Source: Caballeronia ptereochthonis (GTDB taxonomy: Bacteria; Pseudomonadota; Gammaproteobacteria; Burkholderiales; Burkholderiaceae). From it: DNA of 64,000 bases. The notes under the pieces were generated by a model. That model worked only from the letters and a program-made list of their open reading frames with translations, searched no databases and had not been told where the DNA came from. Shown here in pieces: positions 1-7,394 of this stretch. Position 1 is the stretch's first letter. Each line of letters starts with the position of its first letter. Where the stretch lies: positions 98,168-162,167 of the forward strand of contig NZ_FCOB02000020.1 in NCBI RefSeq assembly GCF_001545075.1, given 5' to 3'. Position numbers and translations under genes: made by a program.

Positions 1-456
1 CGCCTTGTCGGCCATGAACGCGAGCAGCGATTTCGCCGATGCGCCGGCGCGCAACGGCACCGCGCGGCCTTTCTCGAACGAGCAGCGCAGCGAGTGGGTG
101 CTTTCGATCATTTCGAGGCAGATCACCTGATCGTTCACGGCGACGACGAGCCCGACGCTCTCCTGCGTGGTGCGCGAGAGCTGCATCATGCCTTCGCGGC
201 TCGCTTCGACCAGCATCGAATTGATGTCGAAGCCGAGCGCGAGTTGGAGACTGATGGGACCGGGCGCGTAATAGCCGGCGTCCTCGGTGACGAAGCCCCA
301 GCGCTTGAGCAGCGCCACTTGGCGGTAAAGCGTGCTTTGCGCGAGACCGGTCGCCCCGAGCATGTCCCTCACGGACATGGCCTTGCCGTGGCTGGCGAGT
401 GCGGTCAGCACGAGCAGCAGGCGCTCGGCTCCGGTGACGCTTGATTCCTGATTCAC
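1..456 (-). CDS. IclR-family transcriptional regulator, N-terminal part (cut by window edge)
   Basis: The minus strand is open for 152 codons from a GTG at 456 to the window edge. The first ~70 residues form the winged helix-turn-helix typical of IclR regulators (GAERLLLVLTALA, then AQSTLYRQVALLKRWGFV). The start of the effector domain follows (TTQESVGLVVAVNDQVICLE, then LRCSFEKGRAVPLRAGASAKSLLAF). IclR proteins usually have 250-270 residues, so about 100 are missing at the C-terminus. No good Shine-Dalgarno sequence precedes the GTG, so the start is approximate. A perfect inverted repeat lies ~75 bp upstream and may be its own operator. The target pathway lies outside the window or is the divergent binding-protein gene at 1180. 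Confidence 0.85.
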   Translation of the reverse strand, partial: MNQESSVTGAERLLLVLTALASHGKAMSVRDMLGATGLAQSTLYRQVALLKRWGFVTEDAGYYAPGPISLQLALGFDINSMLVEASREGMMQLSRTTQESVGLVVAVNDQVICLEMIESTHSLRCSFEKGRAVPLRAGASAKSLLAFMADKA

Positions 457-528
457 GTGATCTTGAGCCGGAGGAACTGGATCGATGACCGGTAGGATGC
501 CACTTCGCTCCCGCTGGACAAAAATGAG

Positions 529-547
529 ATTCCCATGAGGTGGGAAT
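529..547. promoter_or_regulatory. Inverted repeat, candidate IclR operator
   Basis: ATTCCCA and TGGGAAT form a perfect 7-bp inverted repeat around a 5-bp spacer (TGAGG). It sits 73-91 bp upstream of the IclR-family start codon at 456. IclR regulators commonly bind short inverted repeats of this size next to their own gene, so an autoregulatory operator is the simplest reading. Binding itself is inference. Confidence 0.5.
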
Positions 548-997
548 GAATGGCTAGGGTTTTCCCTCGGTTGGTTGACTGGCTGTGTGCCAGGCACATT
601 GCGGCTGGCGAATGGGGCAGGCGCCTTTCACGAAGGCTGCCACCATCGGCCGAGCTTGATATGGCGCATGCCGGAAAAGCCTTGCCCGAGAGGATTCGGA
701 GGCAGCGAACCAATGCGTCGCTGTGTGGCGCCGGCGCGGCGCCTTGCAACTCGACAGATGCAATCGAGGGAGGCCCGTCTGTCGCCGGGGGAGACGGTGG
801 ACTTCGGGTGTCGGCCAACAGCGGCCATTATCGCGAGTTTACCGACGGACATTCGAATGTCGGCTACGACCTCCAAAGAGCCCGAAGCAATAGGTCGCGC
901 CGACGCGATCGTCGGGGCGACCGCGATCTAATTGCTTGGTTGGCACTTCGAAAAAGTCGAATACGAAAGGCGCGCACCGTGCAGTTCTTCCCGAGTC

Positions 998-1014
998 TGT
1001 GAGCGCTTTACACA
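998..1014. promoter_or_regulatory. LacI-operator-like element upstream of binding-protein gene
   Basis: TGTGAGCGCTTTACACA contains the AGCGCT core with TGTG on the left and a degenerate ACACA arm on the right. This resembles half of a lac-type operator. It lies ~180 bp upstream of the polyol-type binding protein and just before a possible -10 box at 1053-1058. The symmetry is imperfect, so this is a weak call. Confidence 0.25.
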
Positions 1015-1179
1015 ACCGTCTCAGTTTTCCTTACGTTTTACTGTCGAGAAGCTACAATCAGAGTGGATCCCCTGTGCGCCGCAGGCCGGCCGAGTCCGCC
1101 TTCGCGAGCTTTCCGTCGCCACCGAGCCGATCTGAGCATCGCGGCCTGAAACAAAGGCGAACATGATCGAGCGACTGTC

Positions 1180-2511
1180 ATGAAAATGAAAAGCTCAATG
1201 CGTCGCGCGCTGGTTCTCAAGGTTGCGTTTGCTGGCTTTTCGGCTTGCACGGCACAACTTTCCAGCGCGGCAAATGTCACCATCGCTACTCTCAACGGTC
1301 CGGCCATGCTGGAGCTCAAGAAGCTTTCCGCAAGCTTCGAGAAGGCGAACCCCGATATCAAGCTGAATTGGGTGATCCTTGAGGAAAATGTGCTTCGTCA
1401 GCGGGCGACGACCGATATCACCACGAACAGCGGCCAGTTTGACGTGGTTGCAATTGGTACGTACGAAGCGCCGCAGTGGGGCAAGCGCGGCTGGCTGGTG
1501 CCGATGACCAATCTGCCGCCCGATTACGATCTCGACGACGTGGTCAAGACGGCGCGCGACGGCCTTTCGTACGATGGTCAGCTCTACGCGCTCCCGTTCT
1601 ATGTCGAGAGCTCAATGACGTTTTATCGAAAGGATCTGTTTCAGGCAGCTGGGCTCAAGATGCCGGATCAGCCGACTTACGACCAGATCAAGCAATTCGC
1701 CGACACACTCACCGATAAGCCAAACGGTCAGTATGGCATCTGTTTGCGCGGGAAGGCAGGTTGGGGTGAAAACATGGCGTATGTGTCGACAGTGGTGAAC
1801 ACCTACGGTGGGCGCTGGTTCGATGAGAACTGGAAAGCGCAGATCGATACGCCGGAGTGGCACAAGGCGATCAGCTTCTATGCAGATCTCTTGAAGAAAG
1901 ACGGGCCGCCCGGCGCCAGCTCGAACGGGTTCAACGAGAACCTGACGCTGATGTCGTCCGGGAAGTGCGCGATGTGGATAGATGCGACGGCCGCCGCGGG
2001 GACGCTCTACAACAAGGCACAGTCAAAAGTGGCGGACAAGATAGGCTTCGCTGCGGCCCCGGTTGCGGTGACGCCGAAGGGGTCGCATTGGCTGTGGTCG
2101 TGGTCACTCGCGATCCCCAAGACCTCGAAGGCGCAGGATGCCGCGAAAAAGTTTATTACATGGGCAACGTCGAAACAGTACATCGAGATGGTTGGAAAGG
2201 ACGAGGGTTGGGCATCCATTCCTCCGAGCAGGAAGTCGACTTTCGCACGTCCCGAGTACAAGCAGGCTGTTCCGTTCGGAGAATTTGTATTGAAAGCCAT
2301 CGAATCGGCCGACCCGAACGACCCGTCGCTCGAGAAAGTGCCGTACAACGGGATTCAATTCGTAGGGATTCCAGAGTTCCCGTCTTTCGGGACCGTGGTG
2401 GGGCAAGCGATTGCGGGCGTCGTTGCTGGGCAAACCAGTCTGGACGCCGCACTGAAGGCAGGCAACGCCGCCGCCGATCGAGCTGTTAAGCAGGCGGGTT
2501 ATCAGAAGTAA
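1180..2511 (+). CDS. Polyol/sugar ABC transporter substrate-binding protein (SmoE/MtlE type), orphan
   Basis: The 443-residue product begins with a Sec signal peptide (basic MKMKSSMRR, hydrophobic stretch, cleavage near residue 30 at SSAA/NV). The mature part follows the pattern of sorbitol/mannitol binding proteins of the carbohydrate family 1 group: FDVVAIGTYEAPQWGKRGWL, LPFYVESSMTFYRKDLF, then GWASIPPSRKSTF and FPSFGTVVGQAIAGV near the end. Length is normal for the family. It should capture a hexitol or related sugar in the periplasm for an ABC importer. Normally permeases, an ATPase and a polyol dehydrogenase follow; here none does, and the next kilobases are decayed sequence. It may share a transporter encoded elsewhere or be stranded. 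A second ATG at 1198 is possible. Its codon use is somewhat less GC-rich than that of the neighbours. Confidence 0.88.
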   Translation: MKMKSSMRRALVLKVAFAGFSACTAQLSSAANVTIATLNGPAMLELKKLSASFEKANPDIKLNWVILEENVLRQRATTDITTNSGQFDVVAIGTYEAPQWGKRGWLVPMTNLPPDYDLDDVVKTARDGLSYDGQLYALPFYVESSMTFYRKDLFQAAGLKMPDQPTYDQIKQFADTLTDKPNGQYGICLRGKAGWGENMAYVSTVVNTYGGRWFDENWKAQIDTPEWHKAISFYADLLKKDGPPGASSNGFNENLTLMSSGKCAMWIDATAAAGTLYNKAQSKVADKIGFAAAPVAVTPKGSHWLWSWSLAIPKTSKAQDAAKKFITWATSKQYIEMVGKDEGWASIPPSRKSTFARPEYKQAVPFGEFVLKAIESADPNDPSLEKVPYNGIQFVGIPEFPSFGTVVGQAIAGVVAGQTSLDAALKAGNAAADRAVKQAGYQK

Positions 2512-2849
2512 GCCCCCGAAGCTGCCTTTCGCAGTCAACAGGCAGCGCGGTCTCTGATCAAAGGTACTGCCCACCAACGCATCGAGAAGTGTCACGATGA
2601 GTCGTTGGACCGCTCAAATGACTAGCTCCGCGCATAGGCCGTCGGGGGGGAGTTGAGTAACGGCTTCCGCAATGACTGGAATCCGTCTGAATGGCCGCAA
2701 TGTCTCTGGGAACGGCCGTGTCTTCCGCGCGCGACCGAACGGCGGCGCCGGGTCGAAACGCGCCGGACGCTGCATCAAAGCGCGGAGCAAGCTTTCGACG
2801 TCATACTCGGCCCCGCCCCACAGCCCTCACGCGCTTGCGCATATCGCGA
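2512..2849. other. Non-coding stretch after the binding protein
   Basis: About 340 bp with no recognisable gene. Permease genes of the polyol transporter would be expected here and are absent. No clear terminator hairpin with a T-run follows the stop codon at 2511. Confidence 0.5.
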
Positions 2850-3460
2850 TCAACCCTGCGACATTCGCACGATCTCCGCCGCGCCGCTGACGGCAAGGGC
2901 ATCCAGTGCCGCCTTGGTCGGCGTATCGTTCGAAACCTGCACGATCGTCGTGGCAACCGAACGGCGCTCCGTCAGCAGCGCGGCTCACCGCGGCTCGCGG
3001 TGCTGCGCACATAGCGCAGCGAGACCGCGCTGCGCTGCCGATCCGCAAGCGTGACGTCGTGGATCGGCACCGGTATGTCGACCGGCACCAGATAGTTTGC
3101 GCCGGCGCTCTCGAAGCCATGTCCCGCGTAATAAACGAACGCGATCGATGCGTGGCTCGCGCGCTGGCTGAAGTGCTCGAGTGCGTCGAGCATCTGCGTG
3201 CGCGTCTGGTTCAAGACGGTCTCGGTGGCGAAGCCGAGCGTGCGCAGCCCATCGGCGACGAGCTGCGCATCCGCGTTCGGCGAGGCCAGGCGATCCGCTG
3301 CGCGATAGGCCGCGTTGCCAATGACGAGCGCGACGCGCGCCCCGTCTCCCTGCGCGCTTTCCGCCACGGGCGCTGCCGCGTGCGCCGAATGGACGACGCT
3401 ACGCACGATGCGACGACGATCGCCCACGCGCGTGCAGCGCGCGGCCGGCGCGGCGGTCAT
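2850..3460 (-). pseudogene. Caspase-like (peptidase C14) gene, broken, catalytic Cys region lost
   Basis: From an ATG at 3460 the minus strand encodes a recognisable caspase p20 start: VALVIGNAAYR, then ASPNADAQLVADGLRTLGF, then the histidine motif FVYYAGHGFE and YLVPVDIPVP. The frame then runs into a stop at 2972 (after a GEPRC ending). Coding-looking sequence resumes in another frame (ERRSVATTIVQVSNDTPTKA) to a TGA at 2850. The segment that normally carries the catalytic cysteine (DACR-type motif) is missing, so an internal deletion plus frameshift is likely. Bacterial caspase-like proteins often sit beside signalling or SH3-type genes, as here. Its start overlaps the stop of the SH3-like remnant (TGATG). 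Confidence 0.6.
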
Positions 3461-3863
3461 CAGCGGCAGATGTCGCCGATGCCGCGCGTCGACGCCGTCG
3501 TCGTCGGTTCGCGGTGTGCCGATTTCTTGCAGTAGTTCCCGGCGCGATCGCGCGCGACGTCGTACAGCGACAGCCTTGTGCGGTTGCCCTCGAGCACGAC
3601 CTGCACGAAATCGCCCTGTTCGGCGACGATCGGCAGCGGCAGCGGCAGCGCAACCGTTCGGCGCTACGCGTGGCGGTCTGCGCGCCGCTGTCGGGGCGCG
3701 CATAGAGCGCGACCGTCGGACGGTCGGTTGCGGTGACAAGGGGCGTGCTCTGATCGACGGCCGCGCCGGCGGTCCCCGACAGCTCGAGCAGCAAGCCGGC
3801 GATGCAGGCCGCGGACGCCGACCACTCGATCGACCGCAGGCGCTTCCACCTGTCGCCGTTCAT
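3460..3863 (-). pseudogene. SH3-like secreted protein, frameshifted
   Basis: An ATG at 3863 begins a hydrophobic signal-like segment (ACIAGLLLELSGTAGAA) followed by a short beta-rich stretch (PTVALYARPDSGAQ). Near 3640 the sense frame shifts inside a run of GCTGCC repeats; after the shift it reads LPLPIVAEQGDFVQVVLEGN and continues to a TGA at 3460. Restoring one frame across the repeat gives a plausible ~130-residue exported SH3-like protein. The repeat is a likely spot for slippage in the cell, or less likely for an assembly error. The family assignment rests on the overall pattern only. Confidence 0.4.
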
Positions 3864-3867
3864 CGGA

Positions 3868-4200
3868 ATGAAACGTGACGCCGACCGGCTGCACGCACGG
3901 CGCGCCATGCGCATCGCGCGCATTCAGCAGTTCGGGACGTAGCGCGACGCCGCCCGCTTCGAGATCGGCGGCGAGATAGACCGGCACGCCGCTGCTCGCA
4001 GCCGCGCAAACGCCTTGCGCCAGCCGCGCGATCGCCGGATCGTTGCGCCGGTCGATGAACAGGATGTCGACGAAGAGCGCGCGCGGCTTGCGCGCGGCGA
4101 TCGCGTCGATCACGCGCGCGTAGTGCGTGTAAGTCGGCGGCCAGGTCTGGCTGGATGCACGATCGACAGGCGATCCGCGCGCCGTTCCTGCTGACGCGTC
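3868..4200 (-). pseudogene. CHASE2 sensor-domain remnant
   Basis: The minus strand shows a fragment that reads like the core of a CHASE2 extracellular sensor domain: TWPPTYTHYARVIDAIAARK, PRALFVDILFIDRRNDPAI, VCAAASSGVPVYLAADLEAG and PVGVTF. CHASE2 domains normally sit at the N-terminus of adenylate cyclases or histidine kinases, after a first membrane helix and before three more helices. Neither the helices nor an output domain is visible here, and the flanking frames are disrupted. I read it as a truncated remnant that belonged with the caspase-like and SH3-like pieces downstream. The 5' limit is uncertain. Confidence 0.45.
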
Positions 4201-4347
4201 CGACGCGTACCGGCAAGCGCGACGAGTCGTGATCCCTGGCTATCGGGTGGATGAGATATCAGGCAGGTTCGGACATGTCCTGCAAGATCGGCACACGCAA
4301 AGCGCATGCAATGCAAATCGATCGGGTACGCGCTGTCACGGAACGTT

Positions 4348-4761
4348 CTATCTTCGGTCGAACGAGTACTTCCCCGGCCCCGTAATGGACAGCAGGATCA
4401 GGCCGCCCATGATGCTGATGTTCTTGTAGAAGTTGATCGTGTTTGCATATCGTGCCGCGCCCTCCATCGTCCAGTAGTGATGCCCGATCAGGGCCGTGCC
4501 GAGCGTATAGAGCGCGAGGAGCAGCGCAAGCGGCCGTGTGAAGAGGCCGAGGACGATGGCAATGCCGACCACGAGTTCCATCACGACCGCGATGATTGCC
4601 GAGAACGTCGGAGCCGGCGCGCCCACTGACGTCATGTAGGAAACGGTGCCGGAAAAGCCGATCAGCTTCTGCCAGCCGAACAGGACGAAGAGAATCATCA
4701 GCAGCACTCGGGCGACGAGAAGCAGTGGGTCTTTCTGTTGCTCAAGGGATAGATATCGCAT
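4348..4761 (-). CDS. DoxX-family membrane protein
   Basis: The 137-residue product has four hydrophobic segments in the DoxX arrangement: LLLVARVLLMILFVLFGWQK (8-27), then FSAIIAVVMELVVGIAIVLG, PLALLLALYTLGTALIGHH and a last helix near ISIMGGLILLSITG. The GWQK(L/I)IGF motif after helix 1 and the HHYW segment are typical of the family. These small inner-membrane proteins have been linked to redox balance and thiosulfate:quinone oxidoreductase chemistry, but the role of this member is unknown. It stands alone between the decayed locus and a LacI regulator. Length is normal. Confidence 0.85.
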   Translation of the reverse strand: MRYLSLEQQKDPLLLVARVLLMILFVLFGWQKLIGFSGTVSYMTSVGAPAPTFSAIIAVVMELVVGIAIVLGLFTRPLALLLALYTLGTALIGHHYWTMEGAARYANTINFYKNISIMGGLILLSITGPGKYSFDRR

Positions 4762-5231
4762 GGCTGGCTCCGTGGTATGACCGATTGTTCATTGTGTTGT
4801 TCGGCAGCGCGTCCATGATCGCGATCTGTACACGCCGTGGCAAGTTTGTTCGCATGCATTTCGGGTGGCCGGCGAGATACTGTCGCCGTGCCGTCTTTCC
4901 GGCAACGCCGCCAGGGAAGTTCGACGGCTTGATCCAGGTGATCTCTCAAGGTGGCGGCACCGTTTGAGCAATGCTTGATTATAGGAATGTCGTTGCGTGC
5001 ATAAGTTGGTGGATACCCGGTCGCCTGACGTGTTCGGGGTATGCCGCAACAGAACAGCGCCGGCGCGGTGCAAATACTTTCGATTTTGCCGGCTTGCCGT
5101 ATGCGGAAGTCACGATCTTAAGTATCGGTCGGCAAGAAAGCCTGTACGAAACGCTCACGCTCGCCAGCAGGACGATCTTCCCCTGCATGATCGCCATCGA
5201 AGAATCACGGATGCGCGAAGCGCTGCTCGCC
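4762..5231. other. Intergenic region between DoxX and LacI genes
   Basis: About 470 bp between two minus-strand genes. I see no convincing open frame, hairpin or repeat. It must hold the DoxX promoter and the end of the LacI transcript. Confidence 0.45.
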
Positions 5232-6257
5232 TCATGTGCTTCCTCGCTCCACGATCGTGAAGCCGAGATCGATTCGCGGATTGGCGGGGCGCTTCCCGTC
5301 CAGAAAGTCCAATAACATCTTTCCGGCGAGCTTGCCGATTTCGAGCGAAGGGACACGAATGGTCGTGATGCCCGGATGAGTCGCCGCCGCGATCGGCAGA
5401 TCGACGAAACCCATGAGGGCGATATCCTCGGGCACGCGAATCCCGCGCCGCTGACATTCGAAGAGTACGCCCGCCGCGAGCATGTCGCTGGAGCAGAACA
5501 CGGCATCGAGCTCGGGGCGGCGTTCGAGCAGATCGGCGAGCAGCCGCGGAGCATCGTTGATGCCGGATGGCCTGTTCTGCATGACCGCCTCGACCTTGGG
5601 AATTGCGCTTTCTTTCGCGCCGGCGCGAAGCCCCTGCAACCGGGCCGACGAGCGGACATCGACACTTCCCAGATAACCGAGGTAGCGGCGGCCTTTCCCG
5701 GCGAGATAGCGCGCCACCGCCGCGCCCGCTTCGCGATGAGAAAAGCCGATGCGCATATCGATCTGATCGTTCGACGTGTCCCATGCTTCGATGACGGGCA
5801 CGCCGCATCGTCGAATCCGGTTCACCAGGTCGGCGGGCGTGGACGTGCGAATGAGCATGATGCCGTCGACGCGCCGTCCGACGAACGCATCGAACAGGCG
5901 CAACTCCTCGGCTGAATCGTAATTGGACTGGCCGAGCAGCAACTGATAGCCCTTGACCGCCAGCGCCTGAGACAGCCCGCTGATGGTGTCCGAGAAGAAC
6001 GGATGCTCGATGGTAGGAATGACCGCGCCGACGATGCGTGACTTGTTCGAAGCCAGGCTTCCGGCGTTGAGGTTCTGCACATAACCCAGTCGTTCGATGG
6101 CGGCATGCACCGCGGCGAGCGATTCGGGCGACACGAGTTCGGGCTGATTCAACGCGCGCGATACTGTCATGCGGCCGACATTGGCCTCACGTGCGACGTC
6201 TTCCATCGTCGGGCGGGGCAGCAGGGTGCCTTCGGGCGCGGTGTCGCTTCTTTTCAT
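5232..6257 (-). CDS. LacI-family transcriptional regulator (GntR-like subgroup)
   Basis: The 341-residue protein starts with a LacI helix-turn-helix (residues ~16-40: PTMEDVAREANVGRMTVSRA) and hinge (LNAGSLASNKSRIVGAVIPT). A periplasmic-binding-protein-like effector domain follows (EHPFFSDTISGLSQALAVKG, VDGIMLIRTSTPADL, LDAVFCSSDMLAAGVLFECQ, EDIALMGFVDLPIAA). It is transcribed away from the dioxygenase/TIM-barrel/MFS operon, and a 16-bp palindrome of the gluconate-repressor type lies in the shared control region. It most likely represses that operon until a sugar-acid-like inducer binds. The specific inducer cannot be read from the sequence. Confidence 0.9.
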   Translation of the reverse strand: MKRSDTAPEGTLLPRPTMEDVAREANVGRMTVSRALNQPELVSPESLAAVHAAIERLGYVQNLNAGSLASNKSRIVGAVIPTIEHPFFSDTISGLSQALAVKGYQLLLGQSNYDSAEELRLFDAFVGRRVDGIMLIRTSTPADLVNRIRRCGVPVIEAWDTSNDQIDMRIGFSHREAGAAVARYLAGKGRRYLGYLGSVDVRSSARLQGLRAGAKESAIPKVEAVMQNRPSGINDAPRLLADLLERRPELDAVFCSSDMLAAGVLFECQRRGIRVPEDIALMGFVDLPIAAATHPGITTIRVPSLEIGKLAGKMLLDFLDGKRPANPRIDLGFTIVERGST

Positions 6258-6315
6258 GGTCCTGGATTCTTGTTGGCACTAGGGAAAACGCGCGAGCGAA
6301 ACGAAAAATGCTCGC

Positions 6316-6344
6316 TTGACACCCGGAAAGATACACTTTACTTT
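6316..6344 (+). promoter_or_regulatory. Sigma70 promoter of the PhyH operon
   Basis: TTGACA at 6316-6321 and TACTTT at 6339-6344 are separated by 17 bp. The element lies 112 bp upstream of the GTG start of the dioxygenase gene and is directly followed by a LacI-type half-symmetric site at 6346-6362. The -35 match is perfect and the -10 is fair. Confidence 0.6.
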
Positions 6345-6345
6345 G

Positions 6346-6362
6346 AATGGGAGCGCGCACAT
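6346..6362. promoter_or_regulatory. Imperfect LacI operator overlapping the transcription start
   Basis: AATGGGAGCGCGCACAT repeats the left half of the perfect operator at 6423-6438 and carries a degenerate right half. It begins two bases after the -10 box, so a bound repressor would cover the transcription start. Together the two sites, centred ~77 bp apart, would suit cooperative binding or looping by a LacI tetramer. Confidence 0.5.
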
Positions 6363-6422
6363 AGCGCTTGAACACTGATGCAGTGCGGAAATCGTGCAAA
6401 TCGCGCATGGAGGCACCAGCGA

Positions 6423-6438
6423 ATGGGAGCGCTCCCAT
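6423..6438. promoter_or_regulatory. Perfect 16-bp LacI-type operator
   Basis: ATGGGAGCGCTCCCAT is a perfect palindrome with the CG centre typical of LacI-family operators. It lies between the promoter and the Shine-Dalgarno sequence of the dioxygenase gene and should be bound by the divergently encoded LacI regulator (5232-6257). Because it falls inside the longest open frame, it also argues against the upstream ATG at 6378 as the real start. Confidence 0.7.
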
Positions 6439-6455
6439 CGAACAGGAGACAAAAC

Positions 6456-7349
6456 GTGCTTACGAAGGAGCAGGTAGAGCAGTACAGGACCGACGGCTAT
6501 GTCGTCGTCACCGATGTCTTCAGTCCCGACCTCGTGCAGCGGATGCGCAAGGTGACCGACGAACTCGTCGAGAAATCACGCTCGATCAGGGCGTCGGACG
6601 ACGTCTTCGATCTCGCGCCGTCGCATACGGCCGAACGCCCGCGCGTGAGGCGAATCAAGGATCCGATCAAGGTCGATCCCGTGTTCATGGAGGCGCTCAC
6701 GCATCCGCAACTCATCGCCGCGCTGAAGAGTCTGCTCGGGCCGAATCTCCGCGTGCGCAACACGAAGCTGAATCTGAAGGAAGCGCATGTCGGCGATCCC
6801 GTCGAATGGCATCAGGACTGGGCCTTTTATCCGCACACCAACGAGGACGTGCTCGCCGTGGGCGTGATGCTCGACGATTGCGAACTCGAGAACGGCCCGC
6901 TTCTCGTGCTGCCCGGAAGCCACAAGGGCAAGGTCTACAGCCATCACACGGACGGCTACTTCTGCGGCGCGATGGACCCCACGACGTGCGATGTCGATTT
7001 CGCCAGGGCGGTACCGTGCACGGGCAAGGCGGGCTCGTTTTCGATTCATCATGCGCGGACCATCCACGGCTCCGCGGAAAACACGTCGAATCATCCGCGC
7101 CGCCTGCTGCTGTACGAAGTCGCCGCCGCCGATGCCTGGCCGCTTCTCGACGGTCCCGGACAACTCAGGTCGCTCGAAGCATTCGACGAGCGGATCATCG
7201 CGGGCGAGCCCACCATCACGCCGCGCGTGGAACAGGTGCCGGTGATCATGCCGTTGCCGCCCGCGCCCAAGCAGGGATCGATCTACGAAAACCAGGCCTC
7301 GCTCAAGAACCGCTTCTTCGCAACGACGGCGACGGCTGCGGCGACGTAG
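6456..7349 (+). CDS. Phytanoyl-CoA dioxygenase (PhyH)-family Fe(II)/2-oxoglutarate oxygenase
   Basis: The GTG at 6456 has a good CAGGAG ribosome site 7 bases upstream; an in-frame ATG at 6378 would place the operator inside the gene, so GTG is chosen. The 297-residue product begins LTKEQVEQYRTDGYVVV, the usual PhyH entry. The iron ligands are visible as the HQD triad in VEWHQDWAFYP and the distal histidine in the FSIHHARTIHGSAENTS region, followed by PRR, which can bind 2-oxoglutarate. It should hydroxylate a small organic substrate in the cytoplasm. It is the first gene of a LacI-controlled operon with a sugar-isomerase-like protein and an MFS importer, so the substrate is probably what the importer brings in. 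The antisense frames over this gene are shadows. Confidence 0.88.
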   Translation: MLTKEQVEQYRTDGYVVVTDVFSPDLVQRMRKVTDELVEKSRSIRASDDVFDLAPSHTAERPRVRRIKDPIKVDPVFMEALTHPQLIAALKSLLGPNLRVRNTKLNLKEAHVGDPVEWHQDWAFYPHTNEDVLAVGVMLDDCELENGPLLVLPGSHKGKVYSHHTDGYFCGAMDPTTCDVDFARAVPCTGKAGSFSIHHARTIHGSAENTSNHPRRLLLYEVAAADAWPLLDGPGQLRSLEAFDERIIAGEPTITPRVEQVPVIMPLPPAPKQGSIYENQASLKNRFFATTATAAAT

Positions 7350-7394
7350 CGCGCGCTTGTGCGCTCGCCTCATCGCGCGACTTCGGGAGACCTC

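Larger units (their letters stand above)
457..1179. other. Intergenic region between IclR gene and polyol-type binding protein
   Basis: About 720 bp without a convincing gene; the open frames here are arginine-rich and resemble no family I know. It holds three symmetric elements: the IclR-type repeat at 529-547, a perfect 14-bp palindrome GACATTCGAATGTC at 848-861, and a LacI-like half-symmetric element at 998-1014. A possible -10 box (TACAAT, 1053-1058) has no good -35 partner. The region probably contains the promoters of both flanking genes. Confidence 0.5.

Noticed and set aside
550..1002. 150-codon frame in the gap after the IclR gene
   Set aside because: No ribosome site and Arg-rich. 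It overlaps several other frames of the same quality and resembles no family.
3625..3660. GCTGCC hexamer run as a CRISPR-like or regulatory repeat
   Set aside because: It is a short in-gene microsatellite of about three units, with no spacers. It is best read as the frameshift site of the SH3-like remnant.
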